From: JBDLIL01 sp039714855
GTDB taxonomy: Bacteria; Patescibacteriota; Microgenomatia; UBA1400; PJMF01
Direction: 5' to 3'
Assembly (NCBI GenBank): GCA_039714855.1
Contig: JBDLIL010000046.1
Location: 1-7,525 of the forward strand
Length of the DNA: 7,525 nucleotides
Part shown: positions 1-4,552 of the stretch, piece by piece
Position numbering within the stretch: the first letter of the stretch is position 1
Layout of the letters: each line of letters opens with the position of its first letter
Position numbers and translations under genes: made by a program
The notes under the pieces: generated by a model
What the model was told of the DNA's origin: nothing
Database searches by the model: none
The model's input: only the letters and a program-made list of their open reading frames with translations

Positions 1-1318
1 CTATAATAAAAGGTGTGATCCAGTAGCCTTGATTCTCTGCTTTTAGCCTGGTGTAAGGATCTTTTAATTTTGCATTAATTATACGGTAATCGCTGATGTA
101 CGCTTCTTTGCCCTCAAATTTTAACCTAATTCGATAATTTGGACTAGAAATCCAATAAACCTGAGTTTGAGTATTATTTGTACCCTTATTTATTATATCT
201 TTTCCATAATAAATATTAATTTTACTATCTTTATATATATTATTAAATTTTTCTAAATCGGAAACTATATTAATATTGCTTAAACTACTTATAAATTTCA
301 GTTGTTTAAAATATTCTTCTTGATATTTTTTCTCCATGGAATTCTCTAGTCCTAGCAATGTAAAGCCAGTTTGCTTATTTGGTTGATCAAATAAAGCTTG
401 ATTTACCAAGTTTTTAAAATATTCGATATCTTTGCCATCTTGCATGTAATCATTGGGTTGGCTGGTGAAAGAGCTAGACATATCGCCATAGTTGTAAAGC
501 GGATCTGTGAGGGTTTGTCTGACAATAAGTGGCGCATTTTGGCGCTGGTGATCTGACATAAAGAGCCAGTTTTCACTAGCGGGATAGGGGTAATGTGGTG
601 GACCACCATAAAGGGTATAGGAGTCTGTTCCCCACTGCTCTCGGGTAATCTGGTGAACTTTAATGCCATATTTTTCATGAATATAATTAAGAGTAGGTGT
701 ATCCAGCATCCAGCCAGTAGTTATCTCTGGGTAATATCCAAATTTTGCCTTAAAAATTTTAAAAAGTTGATCTACTAGTTTGAGCCTATCCTCTGGTGAA
801 TAGCCAATAGTATAGGCATGTTGCGCCTCATACCAGGTATTTTCATCTCCTAAATACTCTACCCCGGCATCTGTGGCTAGTTGGGGGGTGATTTCTATAA
901 ATAAACCCAATCTCTTAACCTCAGCTCCCTGGCCTACCTCACCTATCTGGTCTCGTTCCGCCTTTGGCGGCAACTCGCCAGATGTCCTCTCCAAGTATGG
1001 AGAGGAAAAATCAGGAATATTGTTTAAATAATCAATAAAATCAGGATTGTTTAAAACATCATAGCGAAGAGTAAAAAAAGCGGGTAAGTCATATTTATTT
1101 AATATTTCTATCTGCTGTTTTAAGTTTTCTAAAGATCCTGGCTCGCAGCATTCTGTGCCACGCACTTGATTGATGATCAAAACTTGAGGCTGATTATCAA
1201 TTTCTTGGGCGAAAGTGGGTTTGGGGTTTAATAATGTAGATCCTTCGACTGCGCCTGCCTGCCGGCAGGCATGGCTCAGGATGACAAATAAAAGAATAAA
1301 AAGTTTTTTAATGCTCAT
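1..1318 (-). CDS. Exported polysaccharide-deacetylase-like protein, 3' end beyond the window
   Basis: An uninterrupted frame of 439 codons runs from ATG at 1318 off the left edge, so the C-terminus is missing. The N-terminus looks like a signal peptide: MSIKK, then the hydrophobic run LFILLFVIL. Likely cleavage is near TFA/QEID (about residue 38). LSHAC at 14-18 is a poor lipobox. Residues 45-100 (VLIINQVRGTECC, then LPAFFTLRYDVLNNPDF) and 138-250 (LFIEITPQLA, GYSPEDR, YYPEITTGWMLDTPTL, YGIKVHQITREQWGTDSY) read like a NodB/glycoside-hydrolase type TIM-barrel. The classical TFDD metal motif is not obvious, so activity is unproven. Residues 340-439 look beta-rich and may be a separate domain. 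Two palindromic repeats are translated in frame (residues 12-27 and about 105-128). An envelope or exopolysaccharide role is inferred. The reading frame is certain; the family is moderately likely. Confidence 0.8.
   Translation of the reverse strand, partial: MSIKKLFILLFVILSHACRQAGAVEGSTLLNPKPTFAQEIDNQPQVLIINQVRGTECCEPGSLENLKQQIEILNKYDLPAFFTLRYDVLNNPDFIDYLNNIPDFSSPYLERTSGELPPKAERDQIGEVGQGAEVKRLGLFIEITPQLATDAGVEYLGDENTWYEAQHAYTIGYSPEDRLKLVDQLFKIFKAKFGYYPEITTGWMLDTPTLNYIHEKYGIKVHQITREQWGTDSYTLYGGPPHYPYPASENWLFMSDHQRQNAPLIVRQTLTDPLYNYGDMSSSFTSQPNDYMQDGKDIEYFKNLVNQALFDQPNKQTGFTLLGLENSMEKKYQEEYFKQLKFISSLSNINIVSDLEKFNNIYKDSKINIYYGKDIINKGTNNTQTQVYWISSPNYRIRLKFEGKEAYISDYRIINAKLKDPYTRLKAENQGYWITPFII
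937..1005 (-). repeat. In-frame double-hairpin repeat, copy 1 (in exported-protein gene)
   Basis: On the minus strand the order is: hairpin A, CCTCTCCA with TGGAGAGG around a 4-nt loop (8 bp, 998-1005 with 986-993); then hairpin B, an outer 6-bp ATCTGG/CCAGAT stem (978-983 with 945-950) enclosing CCGCC/GGCGG (958-962, 966-970); then GGTGAGG (943-937). The gyrA copy at 3784-3835 has the same order of parts. It encodes about residues 105-128 (SPYLERTSGELPPKAERDQI and onward), a polar, charged stretch between a helix and the strand KRLGLFIEI of the putative barrel, so it probably forms a surface loop. Confidence 0.75.
1239..1285. repeat. Palindromic repeat inside the signal-peptide coding region
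   Basis: The core is a perfect 16-bp palindrome (1256-1271, TGCCTGCCGGCAGGCA). It is flanked by outer arms ATCCT (1240-1244) and AGGAT (1278-1282), with GCC/GGC (1253-1255, 1273-1275) between them. The flanks read GATCCTTCGAC and GGCTCAGGATGAC, a pattern I recognise as a common dispersed intergenic repeat in many bacterial genomes (general knowledge, not searched here). On the minus strand it is translated as V12 to S27 of the exported protein (VILSHACRQAGAVEGS), with no frameshift. Its high GC contrasts with the AT-rich gene around it. Confidence 0.8.
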
Positions 1319-1324
1319 GAGCTT

Positions 1325-1330
1325 AGTATA
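1325..1330 (-). promoter_or_regulatory. -10-like hexamer; possible leaderless start of the exported-protein gene
   Basis: TATACT (one mismatch to TATAAT) ends six bases before the ATG at 1318, which puts the expected transcription start at or next to the A of the start codon. No -35 match is visible 16-18 bases upstream, and no Shine-Dalgarno sequence precedes the ATG (AAGCTC only). The pattern fits a leaderless mRNA, but a single hexamer in AT-rich DNA is weak evidence. Confidence 0.3.
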
Positions 1331-1360
1331 CAAGATGTTTAACTTTACCTATTTGGATTT

Positions 1361-1383
1361 TCTTCCATTTCTGGAGAGGGTGA
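1361..1383 (+). repeat. Degenerate copy of the CCTCTCC/GGAGAGG repeat
   Basis: The plus strand reads TCTTCCA, then TTTC, then TGGAGAGGG, then TGA. The right arm matches hairpin A of the gyrA copy (TGGAGAGGG), while the left arm has decayed and only about five pairs remain, one of them G:T. It lies outside genes and looks like an old or partial member of the family. Confidence 0.4.
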
Positions 1384-1412
1384 ATTAGCAGAGTATCACT
1401 AGGACTGCTAAT
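1384..1412. repeat. 8-bp inverted repeat upstream of the exported-protein gene
   Basis: ATTAGCAG (1384-1391) and CTGCTAAT (1405-1412) are perfect inverted repeats separated by 13 bases. The loop itself contains AGT/ACT. No T-run follows on either strand, so it is not a terminator. A protein-binding operator about 70 bases upstream of the ATG at 1318, or a remnant of a mobile repeat, are both possible. Confidence 0.35.
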
Positions 1413-1459
1413 AGAGTTCAGATATAACTTATTGCGGTGTGTAGGGGTAAATCCCCAAC

Positions 1460-1487
1460 AAAAAACCCGCTCCGTTTAAGAAGCGGG
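1460..1487 (-). terminator. Strong Rho-independent terminator
   Basis: On the minus strand CCCGCTTC (1487-1480) pairs with GGAGCGGG (1473-1466), 8 bp with one G:U, around a 6-nt loop, followed immediately by six T (1465-1460). It is the only intrinsic terminator in the window. It would end the candidate small RNA and any transcript carrying the tRNA-like element. It may also end the gyrB-ppaC-gyrA transcript, since no terminator is seen just after gyrA. Confidence 0.85.
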
Positions 1488-1532
1488 CTCAAAATGTGTC
1501 CAACAGGACGCTGTTTGAGCTTGATAACCTCA
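1460..1532 (-). ncRNA. Candidate small RNA, about 72 nt, antisense to the anticodon arm of the tRNA-like element
   Basis: The predicted transcript starts near 1532-1531, about six bases after the -10 at 1543-1538, and stops at the terminator T-run. Its first 15 nt (1531-1517, GAGGTTATCAAGCTC) are a perfect complement of 1628-1614 in the tRNA-like element. Next, GCTCAAA (1520-1514) can pair with TTTGAGC (1493-1487), enclosing GTCC/GGAC (1509-1506 with 1501-1498); AACAG/CTGTT is an alternative inner hairpin. The terminator hairpin follows. The last four bases of the 15-mer (GCTC) take part in both the internal stem and the pairing with the tRNA-like element, so the two could compete. A seed-hairpin-terminator layout is typical of bacterial small RNAs. 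Existence and function are inferred. Confidence 0.45.
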
Positions 1533-1628
1533 TCCTTAATATAACAAATTACAACAGTTTTTCAATAAGATCTTTTTGAGCGTGGACCTGCCGGGAATTG
1601 AACCCGATGGACCGAGGTTATCAAGCTC
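1517..1628. repeat. Perfect 15-bp inverted repeat with arms 82 bp apart
   Basis: GAGCTTGATAACCTC at 1517-1531 is the exact reverse complement of 1614-1628. The right arm is the anticodon-like arm of the tRNA-like element on the minus strand; the left arm is the predicted 5' end of the candidate small RNA. Each arm is itself a near palindrome (GAG.TT...AA.CTC). In a single minus-strand transcript the arms would form a 15-bp helix that excludes the tRNA-like fold. Confidence 0.9.
1538..1565 (-). promoter_or_regulatory. Promoter-like site for the candidate small RNA
   Basis: Minus strand: TTGAAA (1565-1560, 5 of 6 matches to TTGACA), a 16-base spacer, then TATATT (1543-1538, 5 of 6 to TATAAT). 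The predicted start falls on the first bases of the 15-nt antisense segment. Chance matches occur in AT-rich DNA, but the position relative to the complementary segment and the terminator supports it. Confidence 0.45.
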
Positions 1629-1655
1629 GTCAAGCAAACCTGCCAGGCCCACGCT
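1579..1655 (-). ncRNA. tRNA-like element without a normal D-arm; resembles a minimal Ile/tmRNA-type tRNA domain
   Basis: The best tRNA register is 1650-1583 (68 nt): acceptor GGGCCTG/CAGGTCC (7 bp) with a G3:U70 pair, then an A in the discriminator position. CCA is not encoded. The T-arm is convincing: TCGGG, loop TTCAATT, CCCGG (1607-1591). An anticodon-like loop TTGATAA would read GAT (Ile), but its stem has a C:C mismatch at the top. The 14 bases between acceptor and anticodon stem are too few for a D-arm. The acceptor helix also continues outward for five more pairs, to 12 bp (1655-1644 with 1590-1579). An alternative fold pairs AGGTT with AACCT. G3:U70 plus a stemless D-region with GGTTT..TTGACG recalls the tRNA domain of tmRNA, but no mRNA-like domain is present. 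It could be a decayed tRNA, a processing signal or a regulatory mimic. Confidence 0.6.
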
Positions 1656-1697
1656 AATTTAAAATAATACTAGTTAATTTTGGGAAATAGCTTGGGT

Positions 1698-1726
1698 TTG
1701 GCAAATACTTCCACCCGAGGTAAAAT
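1698..1726 (+). promoter_or_regulatory. sigma70-type promoter of tRNA-Ala
   Basis: TTGGCA (1698-1703), a 17-base spacer, then TAAAAT (1721-1726). Each hexamer has one mismatch to consensus and the spacing is ideal. Transcription would begin about 10 bases before the mature tRNA 5' end, as usual for tRNA genes. Confidence 0.7.
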
Positions 1727-1742
1727 AGCAGTCTGATCAAAA

Positions 1743-1816
1743 GGGCCCATAGCTCAGTTGGCTAGAGCGCTTGTATGGCATACAAGAGGTCAGGGGTTCG
1801 AGTCCCCTTGGGTCCA
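1743..1816 (+). tRNA. tRNA-Ala (anticodon GGC)
   Basis: A complete 74-nt cloverleaf. Acceptor GGGCCCA/TGGGTCC carries the G3:U70 pair that is the main alanine identity element. D-arm GCTC/GAGC has loop AGTTGGCTA. Anticodon stem CTTGT/ACAAG has loop ATGGCAT with GGC at 1777-1779, which reads GCC and, by wobble, GCU. The variable loop is AGGTC. T-arm AGGGG/CCCCT has loop TTCGAGT. Discriminator A is at 1816. CCA is not encoded (next bases CAAA), so a CCA-adding enzyme must finish it. The gene faces gyrA tail to tail, 15 bases from its stop, with no plus-strand terminator in between. Confidence 0.97.
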
Positions 1817-1831
1817 CAAATAAAACCTCAC

Positions 1832-4552
1832 CTATCCTCTCTTTTCCAGCTCCTCCACAACCTCTTCAGTGACTGTGAGCGCGGCGGCTACAATACTGTC
1901 ACCTGTCTTTGGTCTCATTAAAATCACTCCTTGAGTTGGTCTGGTGAGTGTAGGAATAGATTTGTTGGTGATTGGGAGCTTAATTGCTTGTCCCAATTTG
2001 GTTGTGAGAATAACTTCGTTGTGATTATGAGTAATCATTCTAGCGGCAGCTACTAACCCACTCTTTTTGGTAACCTGCGCTACTTTGACGCCAATTCCAG
2101 AGCGTTTTTGCAGTGGATAACCAGATAGGTCTGTACGTTTGCCGAGCCCATTTTGAGTAACTAAGAAGATTTGGCGGAAGTGTTTTTTTCTTGCATCTTG
2201 TGGTTTATCAGCGTCTTTGGCAAAAGCTTCCATGCCAACCACATAATCATTTTTTTTGAGAGCTATGCCTTTAACACCTTTTGTATCTCTCTGACTAGAT
2301 TTAACCTCGGATTCACTAAACCTAATACACTTACCGTTTCTAGTAATAAGCATAAGATGATCATCGCCACCAGTTAATCTGCCCCAGACTAATTCATCCT
2401 CACTATTTAAAGTGATGGCAATAATTCCATTTTGTCTGATATTACTATAAAGCTTAACAGCGGTTTTTTTTACTAGACCCTTGCGAGTAGCTAGAGTAAT
2501 AAATTTATCTTTATCTTCTTCTCTTAAAATTAGCATGGATTGCACAGTTTCTTGAGATTTTAAATTTATCAGATTTACTACTGCAGTGCCTTTGGCTTGA
2601 CGTGAGCTTTCTGCCATTTCATAAACTTTCATCTTGAAGACACGGCCCTGATTTGTGAAAAGTAACAAATTATCATGTGTACTAGCACTAAGCATAAACT
2701 TAACTACGTCCTCAGCTTTGGTGGTCATACCTTTGCTACCTTTACCACCTCTGGCTTGGGACCTGAAACTACTAGGGCTAACACGCTTAATATATCCAGA
2801 TTCTGTTAGAGTAATAATGGTTTTTTCGTTGGCTACTAAATCTTCTTCATTAAATTCGCCAATTTTGCTTTTAACCAATTTAGTTCTGCGCTCATCACCA
2901 TAAAGCGCGATCATTTCATCTGTTTCTGTTGCCAAAACTTTAAGAATATTAGTGGGCTTACTCAGCAATTTTAGTAATTTAGCGATTATATTTTGAATTT
3001 CTTTGTATTCATCCTCTATTTTTTGTCTTTCTAAGGCTGCCAATCTTTTCAGCTGCATTTCCAAGATAGCTAAAGACTGTAGTTCTGAGAGCCCAAATTT
3101 TTTCATTAGTTTTTCTTTGGCCTCTTCTTGAGTTTTGGATGCTCTAATAGTAGCGATAACATCATCAAGATTTTTGAGTGCAATGAGCAAGCCTTCCAAA
3201 ATATGGGCTCTTTTTTGGGCTTCGGACAATTCATGTTGACTGCGTCTGACGATAACAATTTGTCTGTGAGAAATGTATTCACTTAGTATTTGCCTAATAT
3301 TCATTAACTGTGGCGTACCTTCACTATTTAATGCCACCATATTCATGGAGAAACTAGTTTGTAGGTCTGTGAATTTATAAAGCTTGTTTAAAACTACTTT
3401 GGGGCGAGCATCTCGTTTGAGATCAATAGTAATCTGTAGACCAGTACGATCTGAGTCATCGCGCAAATCTCTGATGCCATCAATTTTTTTGTCTTTGACT
3501 AAATTGGCAATTTTCTTTAATAGTCTAGATTTATTTACCTGATATGGCAATTCGTTCACTATAATCTGAAATCCTCTCTTGCCTTCTTCGATTTTTGCTT
3601 TGGCTCTTATGAGTACTTTTCCTTTGCCTGTACTATAGCCTTCTTTAATGGCGTTAAAATCATACATGATGCCAGCAGTAGGAAAATCAGGGCCATTAAT
3701 AATTGCCATGATTTCTTCAAATTCTATGTCGCTAGTGAAATCACCAGCAAGAAGCTTGGGATCAGAATTAATTACTCTCTCTGCCTCACCCTCCCCGGCA
3801 GTTGCCGGGGTTCCCTCTCCATCAAGTGGAGAGGGCTGAGCAGTGGCTTTACCTTTTTTGAGCATAAGCAAAATAGCTTTGCAAACTTCTGTCAGATTAT
3901 GTGGTGGGATCTTGGTTGCCATGCCCACAGCAATACCTTCACTACCCATAAGGAGTAAATTTGGCAATCTAGTTGGTAAGACAGTTGGCTCTTGCATAGA
4001 ACCATCAAAATTGTCTGCGAAGTTAACAGTTTTTTTGCCGATATCTTTTAGTAATTCTTGAGTTATTTTGGCCAAGCGTGCCTCGGTATAACGCATGGCA
4101 GCTGGGCTGTCTCCATCTATAGAACCAAAATTACCTTGCCCATCAATGAGCGGATAACGCATGGAAAATTCTTGAGCTAATCTAACTAAAGCCATATAAA
4201 CAGCACTGTCACCATGAGGGTGATATTTACCCAGCACATCTCCAACGATACGAGCCGATTTTTTGTAAGCACTGGAGTGGTGAATTCCACTCTTAAACAT
4301 AGAGAACAGAATTCTTCTATGCACCGGTTTTAATCCGTCTCTTACGTCTGGCAGTGCTCTAGAAACTATGACACTCATGGCATAGTCTAGATAAGATTTT
4401 TCCATTTCACCAACTATGGAGATATGTTTAATCCTGCCATATTTACTCTCAGTGATTTGACCCACTAAATGCCCATTGGTTTCTAGAGCCTCTTCTTCGA
4501 GACGTTGTGGTGCAACGTCTTTACTATCTGGTGTTTTATTCTCGTCTGTCAT
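1832..4552 (-). CDS. gyrA: DNA gyrase subunit A
   Basis: 906 residues. GyrA is the DNA-cleaving subunit of the A2B2 enzyme that introduces negative supercoils. After an N-terminal extension of about 35 residues come KSYLDYAMSVIVSRALPDVRDGLKPVHRRIL, the quinolone region GKYHPHGDSAVY and the catalytic tyrosine Y155 in AAMRYTEARL. The tower and coiled-coil dimer region follow (PYQVNKSRL, DESD-like DDSDRTGLQI, then helices at about 430-540). The C-terminus has about six beta-pinwheel blades (565-895). A near-canonical GyrA box, QARGGKG (599-605), marks gyrase rather than topoisomerase IV. Residues 233-272, between NLTEV.. and INGPDFPTAGI, form an insert relative to E. coli, part of it encoded by a palindromic repeat (240-258). 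At the position of E. coli Asp87 there is Met120. The ATG lies inside the end of ppaC (17-base overlap), which implies coupled translation. The stop is TAG. Confidence 0.97.
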   Translation of the reverse strand: MTDENKTPDSKDVAPQRLEEEALETNGHLVGQITESKYGRIKHISIVGEMEKSYLDYAMSVIVSRALPDVRDGLKPVHRRILFSMFKSGIHHSSAYKKSARIVGDVLGKYHPHGDSAVYMALVRLAQEFSMRYPLIDGQGNFGSIDGDSPAAMRYTEARLAKITQELLKDIGKKTVNFADNFDGSMQEPTVLPTRLPNLLLMGSEGIAVGMATKIPPHNLTEVCKAILLMLKKGKATAQPSPLDGEGTPATAGEGEAERVINSDPKLLAGDFTSDIEFEEIMAIINGPDFPTAGIMYDFNAIKEGYSTGKGKVLIRAKAKIEEGKRGFQIIVNELPYQVNKSRLLKKIANLVKDKKIDGIRDLRDDSDRTGLQITIDLKRDARPKVVLNKLYKFTDLQTSFSMNMVALNSEGTPQLMNIRQILSEYISHRQIVIVRRSQHELSEAQKRAHILEGLLIALKNLDDVIATIRASKTQEEAKEKLMKKFGLSELQSLAILEMQLKRLAALERQKIEDEYKEIQNIIAKLLKLLSKPTNILKVLATETDEMIALYGDERRTKLVKSKIGEFNEEDLVANEKTIITLTESGYIKRVSPSSFRSQARGGKGSKGMTTKAEDVVKFMLSASTHDNLLLFTNQGRVFKMKVYEMAESSRQAKGTAVVNLINLKSQETVQSMLILREEDKDKFITLATRKGLVKKTAVKLYSNIRQNGIIAITLNSEDELVWGRLTGGDDHLMLITRNGKCIRFSESEVKSSQRDTKGVKGIALKKNDYVVGMEAFAKDADKPQDARKKHFRQIFLVTQNGLGKRTDLSGYPLQKRSGIGVKVAQVTKKSGLVAAARMITHNHNEVILTTKLGQAIKLPITNKSIPTLTRPTQGVILMRPKTGDSIVAAALTVTEEVVEELEKRG
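3784..3835 (-). repeat. In-frame double-hairpin repeat, copy 2 (in gyrA)
   Basis: Minus-strand order: hairpin A, CCCTCTCCA/TGGAGAGGG (9 bp, 3835-3827 with 3821-3813, loop of 5); hairpin B, CCCCGGC/GCCGGGG (7 bp, 3810-3804 with 3799-3793, loop of 4); then GGTGAGG (3790-3784). It encodes GyrA residues 240-256 and the next few (PSPLDGEGTPATAGEGEAE), rich in Gly, Pro, Ala and Glu and unlike any gyrase sequence I know. It falls in a loop that is short in E. coli GyrA. Its GC content is far above that of the surrounding gene. Confidence 0.85.

Larger units (their letters stand above)
1319..1742. other. Non-coding region between the exported-protein gene and tRNA-Ala
   Basis: No credible protein gene lies in these 424 bases. 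From left to right they hold a -10-like site, a degenerate copy of the double-hairpin repeat, an 8-bp inverted repeat, a small GGGG/CCCC dyad (1444-1456), an intrinsic terminator for minus-strand transcripts, a candidate small RNA with its promoter, a tRNA-like element on the minus strand, and the promoter of tRNA-Ala on the plus strand. Each is listed separately except the small dyad. The amount of structure argues for an RNA-producing region rather than filler. Confidence 0.7.

Noticed and set aside
403..678. 91-codon minus-strand frame
   Set aside because: It lies in another frame of the continuous exported-protein gene (1318 to 1), whose translation shows signal peptide and domain-like blocks; this one shows none.
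1..1318. Frameshifted pseudogene
   Set aside because: The minus-strand frame is open for all 439 codons to the window edge; the GC-rich repeats do not shift it.
1444..1456. GGGG-TAAAT-CCCC dyad as a second terminator
   Set aside because: A 4-bp stem with no T-run on either strand; on the minus strand it lies after the T-run of the strong terminator.
1489..1533. 14-codon frame on the minus strand (MRLSSSNSVLLDTF), possible leader peptide or tag
   Set aside because: The predicted transcript starts at about its ATG and the AAGG upstream has no spacing. It has no tmRNA-like tag ending (ALAA-type) and no run of regulatory codons, so it is more likely incidental to the small RNA.
1460..1655. Complete tmRNA, linear or two-piece permuted
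   Set aside because: The two acceptor strands are only about 55 nt apart with no mRNA-like domain or pseudoknots between them, and the order of parts does not match the permuted form either. Only a resemblance of the tRNA domain is kept.
1460..1655. T-box riboswitch
   Set aside because: No T-box UGGN motif, specifier-loop architecture or downstream aminoacyl-tRNA synthetase or transporter gene is visible; the complementarity is to a neighbouring tRNA-like arm.
3784..3835. Intrinsic terminator or attenuator within gyrA
   Set aside because: The hairpins are strong but no T-run follows on either strand, and gyrA continues in frame on both sides.
3648..4061. Plus-strand open frames across gyrA, and similar ones at 2171-2377, 2655-2903, 4630-4833, 5792-5998 and 7278-7496
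   Set aside because: They are antisense shadows of well-conserved gyrase and pyrophosphatase genes with no domain-like features of their own.
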